Below, piece by piece: positions 31,262-38,480 of a DNA stretch of 39,641 bases; position 1 is the stretch's first letter, and the number at the start of each line of letters is the position of its first letter. The notes below the pieces were generated by a model. That model was not told the DNA's origin and made no database searches. It saw nothing but the letters and a program-made list of their open reading frames with translations. Origin of the DNA: a virus; the IMG/VR virus record IMGVR_UViG_3300043470_001769, positions 1 to 39,641 of that record. The stretch is one strand, 5' to 3'. A program made the position numbers and the translations under genes.

Positions 31262-32915
31262 CTTAACAGCCAAGCAAAATGATTATGCTGTGTTTTTACC
31301 AGCTATATCAGGTTTCTATGCCACGTTTGTGGGCAAACAACGCAACGAGCCATATGTGGATCCTGCAAGGTTTCCACAAGGGTTGACTGACATGGAACAG
31401 ATGAACTGGCTCAACAGTCAGAAGGCGCTGTTCCCATATCGTTGGAGTTTGTATTCAGCAGGACATGCCAATTTGGATTTGACCAAGCAGGACTGGTCAG
31501 AAGACATGGTTCGCAATCGTGAATCTGGCACATTTATACTTGGCGACTCTGGTGGATTCCAGATTGCCAAGGGTTTGTGGGAGGGCGAGTGGCGAGACCC
31601 AACCAGTCAAGCAGTGCAAGATAAAATGACTGCATTGGTTGCTCAAGGCCCAACTGAAGTGGTCAATGCCAAAGGTAAAAAAATTAAAAAAGACCCTGCT
31701 GCCGACTATCAGAAGTTGCTGGATGCTGCCCAGAAAAAACGTGACACAGTGTTGCGTTGGCTAGACAGCATTGCAGACTATGGAATGATTCTTGATATTC
31801 CTACCTGGGTCATACACGATCAAAAATCCAGCAAGGCCTGTGGTGTTACCACACTGGATGAAGCAGTTGCAGCCACCAAATACAACAACTTGTATTTTAT
31901 GGCACACCGTCGAGGTGTCAAAGAAGGTGGCGCCCGATTCTTGAATGTGTTGCAAGGCGATGGTCACGACAGTGCCGAAGCATGGTATCAGGAAATGAAA
32001 GAGTTTTGCGATCCTGCTGTGTATCCTGCCACACACTTTGACGGCTGGGCCATGGGCGGACAGAACATGTGCGACGTTCAACTGATACTGACTCGACTGG
32101 TTGCACTTCGTTATGACAATCTGTTACAGCAGGGTGTACATGACTGGATGCACTTTTTGGGTACATCAAAGTTGGAATGGGCTGTGCTACTCACCGTGAT
32201 TCAAAGGGCAGTTAGAAAATACGTTAACCCGTCTTTTACTATCTCCTTTGATTGTGCCAGCCCATTCCTCGCCACTGCCAATGGTCAGGTGTACTTTGAA
32301 AATGTGTTTGAACATGATTCAAAGTGGTCGTATCGTATGGCTCCGGTGTTGGATGACAAAAAATATTCCACAGACACTCGCAAATGGAGTGTGGGATTGT
32401 TGGCTGATTTGCCAAAAACAAGCAATATTAAAAACTGGCAGGACAGTCCTATCAGCGATATGCTTACAATGAAAGATGTCTGCATCTATGGTCCAGGCGA
32501 TGTCAACAAAAATGGTAAAGAAGGCAAGACATCCTGGGACAGTTTCAGTTATGCTTTGCTCATGGGGCATAACGTGTGGATGCATTTGACTGCTGTGCAA
32601 GAAGCCAATCGTCGTTTTGATGCAGGAGAACATCCTGCCATGATGCAACGCAACGGCGGCGACTACGAGTATTTTGAAAACATTATAGAAGAAATTTTTT
32701 CAGCGCCAGACAAGGCCAGCGCCATGGCTGTGATTGAACGAACTGGTTACACAGGTAAGACTGGTTATTGGAATCAAATTGTTGGCACACGTGGCAACAA
32801 AGGCAAGAACACTACCAATTCTAAACCCCAATTCAATGCATTGTTTTCATATGAACAAATGGAACAAGAAGATTTTGATTCTAGTAAACTTGACAAGTTG
32901 GGGACCACAACATGA
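31251..32915 (+). CDS. dpdA: TGT-family transglycosylase, DpdA-like (7-deazaguanine insertion into DNA)
   Basis: The start is TTG 31251, supported by GGGG a few bases upstream; no earlier ATG exists in frame. The 554 residues show tRNA-guanine transglycosylase hallmarks. ILGDSGGFQ (G98-Q104) gives the general-base Asp99, DGWAMGGQNM (264-273) corresponds to the GGLAVGE-type substrate loop, and SFDCASP (332-338) to the FDCVxPTR site with nucleophile Asp334. The CxCxxC zinc motif of tRNA-acting enzymes is not seen. Phage DpdA members exchange guanine in DNA for preQ0-type bases and so evade restriction. FolE and a QueD-like protein downstream support a DNA role rather than tRNA, though this is inferred. 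Confidence 0.8.
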   Translation: MKDNLTAKQNDYAVFLPAISGFYATFVGKQRNEPYVDPARFPQGLTDMEQMNWLNSQKALFPYRWSLYSAGHANLDLTKQDWSEDMVRNRESGTFILGDSGGFQIAKGLWEGEWRDPTSQAVQDKMTALVAQGPTEVVNAKGKKIKKDPAADYQKLLDAAQKKRDTVLRWLDSIADYGMILDIPTWVIHDQKSSKACGVTTLDEAVAATKYNNLYFMAHRRGVKEGGARFLNVLQGDGHDSAEAWYQEMKEFCDPAVYPATHFDGWAMGGQNMCDVQLILTRLVALRYDNLLQQGVHDWMHFLGTSKLEWAVLLTVIQRAVRKYVNPSFTISFDCASPFLATANGQVYFENVFEHDSKWSYRMAPVLDDKKYSTDTRKWSVGLLADLPKTSNIKNWQDSPISDMLTMKDVCIYGPGDVNKNGKEGKTSWDSFSYALLMGHNVWMHLTAVQEANRRFDAGEHPAMMQRNGGDYEYFENIIEEIFSAPDKASAMAVIERTGYTGKTGYWNQIVGTRGNKGKNTTNSKPQFNALFSYEQMEQEDFDSSKLDKLGTTT

Positions 32916-33409
32916 ATAGAGCAGGACATGCAGGCGTTGATTTCTTTACGGGCACAGAAGTAGAACGCACTCCGGCATTTGGTAAGAAGACATTGTTTGT
33001 GGTAGGGTTACAGTCCATCGATAACATTGCTGCCAAAATGCTTGAATGTGAACACATATTCTTTGGCGCCAATCACAGTTTTGATCCCAAGACCCCGGAA
33101 GAATGGCGCAAATGGGAAAGCATGATCACGTACTTTTTGCTACGTGGTTATCTTTGCACTTTGGACATTCCTATCAGTGCTGTAGAAGAGTTCAATGATG
33201 GTTCATTGTGTGATTATCGCAACTTCATTCCGCAGATTCGAGTAAGTGTGCCGTATACAAAACTGTGGAATTATAATACAATGTTAAAAATAGATGACAA
33301 GGACTTTGACGCTACCAATCCCGGCGTCTGGTGCCACAGTCTACACAGCCTGATGAGCCGTGAGACATTTACTTCATGGGATGATTACAAAGGTGATAGT
33401 AAATTATGA
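32912..33409 (+). CDS. Unknown protein coupled to the DpdA-like gene
   Basis: The 165 residues contain a hydrophobic strand (KTLFVVGLQSID), then CEHIFFGANHSFDPKTPEEWRKW, a helix and strand (ITYFLLRGYLCTLDIP), and a C-terminal VWCHSLHSLMSRETF. This alpha/beta outline could be an enzyme or a binding protein. I do not recognise a named family. It overlaps the transglycosylase stop by 4 nt, so its product is made in step with it. That is the best hint that it acts in the same DNA-modification process, for example as a partner or base-tailoring factor. Confidence 0.75.
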   Translation: MNRAGHAGVDFFTGTEVERTPAFGKKTLFVVGLQSIDNIAAKMLECEHIFFGANHSFDPKTPEEWRKWESMITYFLLRGYLCTLDIPISAVEEFNDGSLCDYRNFIPQIRVSVPYTKLWNYNTMLKIDDKDFDATNPGVWCHSLHSLMSRETFTSWDDYKGDSKL

Positions 33410-33714
33410 AATGGCTAGACAACTGGATATTGAAACGTGCCAAGTATCTTAGAAACCGCGATGATACACAAGTGTCAGTAGATCGTGCAGAGCGTGGTCT
33501 CAGTATAGGGATGAAGGAATCTGCAAGTATTGGCAGCAGTCGGCATAGAATGAACTTTACTGTGTATCGTGCCAATGGTGGTGTACTGGTGGAGATCAAC
33601 AGATACGATGAACGCAAGGATCATCATCACTGTGAACTGCACATTGTGCATCCAGATGAAAATCTTGGTGATGCCTTGGGCAAGATTGTAACATTTGAAA
33701 GTTTGAAATCTTAA
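33406..33714 (+). CDS. Small conserved-type phage protein
   Basis: The 102 residues begin with a basic amphipathic helix (MKWLDNWILKRAKYLRNRD) and continue with strands (RMNFTVYRANGGVLVEINRYDERKDHHHCELHIV, described in parts) ending in a helix (NLGDALGKIVTFESLKS). The second part resembles the 39302 product in pattern (short strand, NGG or NGF, VEI/VEV, acidic-basic run, then a helix). The two may belong to one family of small phage proteins. No function known. It overlaps its upstream gene by 4 nt (ATGA). Confidence 0.7.
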   Translation: MKWLDNWILKRAKYLRNRDDTQVSVDRAERGLSIGMKESASIGSSRHRMNFTVYRANGGVLVEINRYDERKDHHHCELHIVHPDENLGDALGKIVTFESLKS

Positions 33715-33715
33715 A

Positions 33716-34267
33716 ATGGCAAAAATCAAACAAGTCAAACATTTGGTAGGACAGGCAGTACCGCCAAAGACCAATGGCGCAGCTGGGCGAGCGATAGAAG
33801 AAATAATGGAGGCACAAGGTTGGCCCATGGATCGTCATGGTCAAGGAATTGACGTTCCTGCATATGGATTTGAAGTAAAAAGTAGAGATTTAGATTCAAC
33901 ATCAGCTCAAAGCATAGGCAAGATGTTACCCGAAGATATAAAAGTCACGCCATTTCCCAAATCTCCTATCTACGACAAAATACAACAACAGCTTAGAGTA
34001 AAAACCCAGGACCAAGTTATTGTCAGTGCCGACATGTATGATTTCAGCAATCCTTATATACAACAAAAGATCGAAGAATCATACGAGGCAGGCAGAGCAA
34101 AAATCATTGCAGGTGATGACAGCAATTACATAGCTGGTGGACCATTTGGATACTTTGAACGCACCAACCCCAAGACATCTAGATCATATGATTTTAGACT
34201 GACCGACGCCGCCATGCAAAAATTAGAAAACATGGCAACATCAACCTTTAAGGACTTATTCAAATGA
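33716..34267 (+). CDS. PD-(D/E)XK nuclease-like protein
   Basis: The 183-residue protein has AGRAIEEIMEAQGW followed by GQGIDVPAYGFEVKSRD (about residues 42-58). This is the E-x(n)-D-x(n)-E-x-K arrangement of PD-(D/E)XK endonucleases (candidate Glu in AIEEI, Asp in GID, Glu and Lys in EVKS). Later segments (DQVIVSADMYDFSNPY, SRSYDFRLTDAAMQKL) are compatible with the rest of the fold. It could be a site-specific or structure-specific nuclease, or a repair-type enzyme that discriminates modified DNA. It lies one nucleotide after its neighbour and overlaps the QueD-like gene by 4 nt, inside the modification cluster. Assignment is by motif only. Confidence 0.6.
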   Translation: MAKIKQVKHLVGQAVPPKTNGAAGRAIEEIMEAQGWPMDRHGQGIDVPAYGFEVKSRDLDSTSAQSIGKMLPEDIKVTPFPKSPIYDKIQQQLRVKTQDQVIVSADMYDFSNPYIQQKIEESYEAGRAKIIAGDDSNYIAGGPFGYFERTNPKTSRSYDFRLTDAAMQKLENMATSTFKDLFK

Positions 34268-34707
34268 ATCAAGCAGAACGTGAAGTGGTAGACCGAGTGA
34301 TGCAACATGCACAGAAAAAAATATGGGTTACATTTCAAAAGGAAGGCATGCACAGATATCCTGCGGCTGCCACAGATCCCGCACTGGCCACAGGTGATGA
34401 ATATGATGTTTCGTTTCTTGCCAATCCTCATCGTCACATCTTTCATTTCCGGGTGTGGATTGATGTTGTACACAATGATCGCGACATTGAATTCATCCAA
34501 TTCAAACGCTGGCTCGAAAATCTCTACCGCAGTGGAACTCTCCAACTAGACTACAAAAGTTGTGAGATGATGGCAGACGACCTATATATACAAATAGCAA
34601 GTCGCTATCCCAGTCGAGCGGTGTGGATCGAAGTCTCCGAAGACGGAGAAAACGGCGCACTGATCAAATACGAAATCACTAGACCCCTCAACAATATTGT
34701 CATCTAA
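34264..34707 (+). CDS. queD: QueD/PTPS-like (6-carboxytetrahydropterin synthase-type) protein
   Basis: The 147 residues align by pattern with the tunnelling-fold PTPS/QueD family. MHRYPAA gives zinc ligand His30, NPHRHIFHFRV gives His56 and His58 (the HGH-type pair), and IEFIQFKRWL corresponds to the MDFgdLK strand-helix. KSCEMMADDLYIQI is the region before the final strand VWIEVSEDGEN, carrying the substrate-binding Glu. The catalytic cysteine normally just before the HxH pair is missing (SFLANPHRH), so chemistry may differ. QueD acts after FolE towards preQ0. The gene overlaps the nuclease-like gene by 4 nt. Confidence 0.6.
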   Translation: MNQAEREVVDRVMQHAQKKIWVTFQKEGMHRYPAAATDPALATGDEYDVSFLANPHRHIFHFRVWIDVVHNDRDIEFIQFKRWLENLYRSGTLQLDYKSCEMMADDLYIQIASRYPSRAVWIEVSEDGENGALIKYEITRPLNNIVI

Positions 34708-34717
34708 GGAGAACAAC

Positions 34718-34942
34718 ATGGCAAGACCCACATTCAAACCCAACCCCAAGGTACGTGAGATCCAAGACGATCTTGAAGTGTATCTGGAATTTTGCCAGGA
34801 CTATGGATACCGCTACAACGAAGCGGATCTGTACAACTTCAAAACCTATGCCTGGCAACAGTTCAGCAAGTGGCATGCTGGCAAGTATGCCAAAAACATG
34901 TGGGATGAGGACACTCGTCGCTTTGCAGGACATCGCGCATGA
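34718..34942 (+). CDS. Small phage protein of unknown function
   Basis: The ATG at 34718 is chosen because TAAGGAG (34705-34711) sits 6 nt before it; an upstream ATG at 34697 in frame would place that site inside the gene. The 74-residue product (MARPTFKPNPKVREIQDDLEVYLEFCQDYGYRY...) is helical, with many aromatic and acidic residues and a final basic segment. It has no recognised motif. Similar short proteins are widespread in T4-like aquatic phages. It overlaps the next, glycosyltransferase, gene by 4 nt. Confidence 0.72.
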   Translation: MARPTFKPNPKVREIQDDLEVYLEFCQDYGYRYNEADLYNFKTYAWQQFSKWHAGKYAKNMWDEDTRRFAGHRA

Positions 34943-36141
34943 GAAAACTATACTACATGGGCCTTGAAAGTTATGAGGCCCGTTACACACTGCAACTGAC
35001 TGAGTGGAATCGACGTGTGTTTGAACGTCGAGGTCTTGATGTGGTTTATGTGCCGGGCTTGACCCTAGACAACAGTCAAAAGATTGTTGTGGGACAAGTG
35101 CTGGATGCACACGGACGCAGTTACTTTGGCATGAGCCAGATGATGAACTTAGTCAGACTCATGCAACAAGGTGAAGTAACAGCAGAAGATGTGATCTATT
35201 TTGAAGACATGTTTCAGCCAGGCATTGAGAGTTTGCCATACATCATGGACCAGGTTCCTGCAGAACAGCGTCCTCGCATTTATGTGCGCTGTCTAGCACA
35301 AGCCATTGACCCCGATGACTTTGTGCATGTGTGGGGCATGGCCGGATGGATGAGCACATATGAAAAGATGGTCAATCACTTTGTCACAGGCGTGCTGGCC
35401 ACAAACGAAGAAATGGTTGCACACATGCGCATTGCAGGTTGGACTGCTCCAATCTACAACATCTCGGGCTTGGCATTTGGCAAAGAAGAGGTACTGGAAC
35501 GCATTGGTGGTAGCGACAATATTCGACCATTTGCAGATCGTCCGCGCCGCGTGGGGTTTGCCGCACGTTTTGATCAAGAAAAGCAGCCTGGCTTCTTCAT
35601 GGACTTGATTGAAATGTATGGTGAACTTACTAGTGAGCCCTGCGAGTTTGCCATTTACTCAGGTGGGCCATTGCGTAGCAACAATCCAGAGTATGTGACA
35701 CGTGCCAGAGCTATGGAAGCAGCCGGCAAGTTGAAAATCTACGACAACATCACCAAGAATGAATACTATGATCATCTCAACAACACTAGAGTTTTGTTCA
35801 ACTGTGCTTTGCAAGATTGGGTCAGCAATACGGTCAGTGAGGCTGACACTATTGGCTGCAATGTGTTATATCCGGCATACCGGTCATTCCCCGAAACCTT
35901 TGCCAACGATCCCAACAGACTGTACATTCCGTGGAGCATTGATGATGCATATCACAAGATGCAAAATCTCCTGCAAGAACCTCATCACAACATGGGTCTC
36001 ATATCTGACTGGAACAATGGCACTGTTGACCGTGTGGTTGATATACTGCTTGGTCATGGTGAGCATTGGAATAGGGCGAGCAATAGATACCGTGACCATG
36101 TGGCTGAAGCCAAATATCACGTAGTAAAGATTGCCATGTGA
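34939..36141 (+). CDS. GT-B fold glycosyltransferase
   Basis: The 400-residue protein has two Rossmann-like halves. The C-terminal half begins at about residue 195 with RRVGFAARFDQEKQPGFFMDLIE, the typical entry of a GT-B nucleotide-sugar domain. It continues through EFAIYSGGP, LKIYDNITKNEYYDHLNNTRVLFNCA (described in parts) and VSNTVSEADTIGCNVLYPAYRSFPE, where the Glu of SEAD occupies the E-x7-E-like nucleotide-binding position. No membrane segment. It overlaps both neighbours by 4 nt and starts a four-gene sugar block with an SGNH protein, GalE and a DegT-like protein. It could modify DNA bases or virion glycans. Confidence 0.78.
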   Translation: MRKLYYMGLESYEARYTLQLTEWNRRVFERRGLDVVYVPGLTLDNSQKIVVGQVLDAHGRSYFGMSQMMNLVRLMQQGEVTAEDVIYFEDMFQPGIESLPYIMDQVPAEQRPRIYVRCLAQAIDPDDFVHVWGMAGWMSTYEKMVNHFVTGVLATNEEMVAHMRIAGWTAPIYNISGLAFGKEEVLERIGGSDNIRPFADRPRRVGFAARFDQEKQPGFFMDLIEMYGELTSEPCEFAIYSGGPLRSNNPEYVTRARAMEAAGKLKIYDNITKNEYYDHLNNTRVLFNCALQDWVSNTVSEADTIGCNVLYPAYRSFPETFANDPNRLYIPWSIDDAYHKMQNLLQEPHHNMGLISDWNNGTVDRVVDILLGHGEHWNRASNRYRDHVAEAKYHVVKIAM

Positions 36142-36911
36142 AAACACAGTCAAGACTATTGGTTACCTTTGGTTGTAGTTGGACCTTTGGAGTAGGGGTT
36201 CAATATCAACCAGGTATGTCAAAAAAACAGTATGAAGCAATTGTACATCGAGAAGACAGTACTGCACTGACTTTTAGGCGGCGTCTTGCAGCCGATTATC
36301 AATGTGCAGAGCACAACCATGCTGTGATGGGTTCCAGCAATCAACAGCAGTTTCGGCATGCCAAGGAGTTTTTTTCTCTAGATCAAGTTGAAAAACTAAA
36401 AAAACAATGGTCCACCGTCACAGTGCTTTGGGGAATAACCAGCACTGCTAGAACTGAATATTTTGATATTGCAAGGAATCATTTTGAAGAAATATACTCT
36501 GGAGACTCGACCCCCCAGGCCAAGTCTTGGATAGCCAACTACAATCACGAACATGAAGTACAGCAGTTGTCTATGGCAATAAAATATTGGGATGAATATT
36601 TTCATGGCCACGGCATACAGAATTTTTGGTTTGATACTTTTAATCATCACGATTATCAAGTTGACACATTGAAAAATTTCATCTACAATAGCAAACAACC
36701 AAGAGATTTGCTGTCACAAATGTTGATACAACAAGGTCATGTTGTGCCTGATTCAAAGTATCATTTGAGTACATGGTCTTTGGACACTGCTAGATTGGAT
36801 GCTCTGGTAGACTTACAACTGGTCAATCCAATCAGCTTTCATCCAACTCGATTAGGTCATGAAGTGTTGTACAAAATGTTAAAAAACGAAATTGGAGAAT
36901 ATTTAAAATGA
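36138..36911 (+). CDS. SGNH-hydrolase-like protein
   Basis: GTG at 36138 (overlap of 4 nt with the previous gene) gives 257 residues. Visible SGNH elements are FGCSWTFGVG with Ser13 as nucleophile (residues 10-19), HNHAVMGSSNQQQF (about 56-69) as the Gly/Asn block, VTVLWGITSTAR (about 94-105) and FHPTRLGHEVL near the C-terminus with the catalytic His block. It has the same block order as the 19714 product, so the phage has two copies with little overall similarity. Probable sugar or lipid O-acetyl esterase or transferase. The surrounding DNA appears AT-richer than its neighbours. Confidence 0.72.
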   Translation: MKTQSRLLVTFGCSWTFGVGVQYQPGMSKKQYEAIVHREDSTALTFRRRLAADYQCAEHNHAVMGSSNQQQFRHAKEFFSLDQVEKLKKQWSTVTVLWGITSTARTEYFDIARNHFEEIYSGDSTPQAKSWIANYNHEHEVQQLSMAIKYWDEYFHGHGIQNFWFDTFNHHDYQVDTLKNFIYNSKQPRDLLSQMLIQQGHVVPDSKYHLSTWSLDTARLDALVDLQLVNPISFHPTRLGHEVLYKMLKNEIGEYLK

Positions 36912-37867
36912 AAACAGTTATAGTAACCGGAGCAGCCGGATACATTGGCGGTCAAACTGCCTTGATGTTGGCCGATGCTGGACATCGTGTGGTGGGCATT
37001 GACAAAGCCAAGTGCCCCAAACAATTAAAATCAATCTTTCATGAATACATTGAACGAGATTTTTCTGACAAAGATGCCTTGGTTAAACTGTTGATACACG
37101 AGCCTAGTGCTATTGTTCACTGTGCCGCCACCAGCTTGGTTGGGCCAAGCATCCGGCATCCAGGTCGTTACTTTGAAAACAATGTGGTTAACACACTCAC
37201 ACTGTTGGATCAAGTACGCAGAAGCATGCCCAAGACCAGAGTTATTTTCAGTAGCAGTGCCGCAGTGTATGGCGAGCCTATTATGACTCCATGCCATGAA
37301 GTGGATCCTTGTGAACCCATATCACCTTACGGTGACAGCAAACTCATGGTAGAAAAAATTCTATCAGCATATCACACAGCCTACAATTTGGATTATGTGG
37401 CATTTCGTTATTTCAATGCCTGTGGGGCTGATAGTCAAACCAGACACGGACAAACTGAAGATGCCACACACATCTTTGCTCGTGTGTTGGGTGCCATTAG
37501 AGATGATGCAGAATTTACATTAAACGGTGTAGACTTTGCCACACCAGATGGCACTTGTGTGCGTGACTATGTGCATGTGGAAGACATTGCTCGAGCACAT
37601 GTCATGGCTCTAGATGAGAAGATTCCATCAGGTGTATACAATCTAGGCTCCAACAACGGAACCAGCAATAGAGAAATCATTGCCGCGGCCGAACGCATAA
37701 CTGGAAAGAAATTGAAAGTTGTGATGGGTGCGGCTAGACCAGGAGATCCTGCGGTGCTCACAGCAAGTGCTGCCAAATTTGGCCGTGTTGGTGAGGGTTG
37801 GAGACAATTTGAATTGGACCACATGATCCAACACGCCTGGAACTGGTATGTTCGAAAAGATACTTGA
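36908..37867 (+). CDS. galE: UDP-glucose 4-epimerase-like (extended SDR)
   Basis: The NAD-binding GAAGYIGG motif is at residues 8-15 (following VIVT). IVHCAATSLVGPS, IFSSSAAVYGEP and the catalytic YxxxK in YGDSKLMVEKIL (about 139-150) follow, as does FRYFNACGA. The C-terminal substrate domain (DGTCVRDYVHVEDIARAHV) is complete, and 319 residues is near the normal GalE length. It would interconvert UDP-sugars such as UDP-Glc and UDP-Gal or their N-acetyl forms, giving a donor for the phage glycosyltransferases. It overlaps the SGNH gene by 4 nt and the next gene by 20 nt, so it is firmly within the operon. Confidence 0.93.
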   Translation: MKTVIVTGAAGYIGGQTALMLADAGHRVVGIDKAKCPKQLKSIFHEYIERDFSDKDALVKLLIHEPSAIVHCAATSLVGPSIRHPGRYFENNVVNTLTLLDQVRRSMPKTRVIFSSSAAVYGEPIMTPCHEVDPCEPISPYGDSKLMVEKILSAYHTAYNLDYVAFRYFNACGADSQTRHGQTEDATHIFARVLGAIRDDAEFTLNGVDFATPDGTCVRDYVHVEDIARAHVMALDEKIPSGVYNLGSNNGTSNREIIAAAERITGKKLKVVMGAARPGDPAVLTASAAKFGRVGEGWRQFELDHMIQHAWNWYVRKDT

Positions 37868-38438
37868 GTTTGAAACAGCCCTGGCCCAGTTCACTGGTGC
37901 ATCACGTGCTGTGATGACTGACTGTTGTACCCATGCTATTGAATTGTGTTTACGATATGATCAAGTCCAAACATGTAAGTTTACACCATATACCTATGTT
38001 AGTGTGCCAATGACCATGCACAAACTGGGCATCAAATATCAATACTTAGATCATGAATGGCAACGTTGGGTGGGAGAGTACCCGTTTGTTGAAACACGCA
38101 TTTGGGATAGTGCAAGACGCCTAGAAGCCAATATGTATCGAGCCGGGCAGATGCAGTGTGTGAGTTTTGGACACGACAAACCTTTGCCTATCGGTCGTGG
38201 TGGTGCCATATTGTTGGATAATGAAACTGCCTACCAAGCCCTGTTGCGCATGAGATATGACGGTCGTGATCTAACTGTAAGCCCTTGGGTCAAACAACAA
38301 GAATTTCAAGTAGGCTATCATTATCGTCCCACAATCGAAGAAGCCCAACGTGGCATGGAACTGTTGAGTCAATATCAAAGTCAACCACCACGTGAGGTTG
38401 TTTATCCAGATTGCAGACAAATTTCCATAGTCAGTTGA
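37848..38438 (+). CDS. Shortened DegT/DnrJ-type PLP-dependent protein
   Basis: The start at 37848 lies 20 nt inside galE. The 196 residues show aminotransferase pieces in order: FTGASRAVMTDCCTHAIELCL (phosphate/pyridoxal-binding region), FTPYTYVSVPMTMHKLG, WDSARRLEA in place of the usual EDxAxx, and QCVSFGHDKPLPIGRGGAI, with the candidate PLP-binding Lys in DKPL. Family members are about 370-400 residues; the C-terminal small domain is almost entirely missing, and the frame simply ends after a short tail. It may be a minimal functional enzyme, a non-catalytic sugar-binding relic or a degraded copy. A sugar amination role would fit next to galE. Confidence 0.72.
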   Translation: MFEKILEFETALAQFTGASRAVMTDCCTHAIELCLRYDQVQTCKFTPYTYVSVPMTMHKLGIKYQYLDHEWQRWVGEYPFVETRIWDSARRLEANMYRAGQMQCVSFGHDKPLPIGRGGAILLDNETAYQALLRMRYDGRDLTVSPWVKQQEFQVGYHYRPTIEEAQRGMELLSQYQSQPPREVVYPDCRQISIVS

Positions 38439-38463
38439 CTCGTAAATCTAAATAGTGTACAAT
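38435..38463 (+). promoter_or_regulatory. Sigma70-type promoter for folE
   Basis: TTGACT (38435-38440), 17-bp spacer, TACAAT (38458-38463). The -35 overlaps the stop codon of the previous gene. The spacer contains CTAAATAG (38448-38455), reminiscent of a late octamer, so both early and late control are conceivable. CTGGAG precedes the ATG at 38481. Confidence 0.7.
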
Positions 38464-38480
38464 CACACACTGGAGTAACA

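Noticed and set aside
31251-32915. Transglycosylase as a host-type queuine tRNA enzyme
   Set aside because: No CxCxxC zinc motif was found, the protein is much longer than the usual about 375 residues, and it sits in a phage cluster with folE and a QueD-like gene, so a DNA-acting DpdA-like role is preferred.
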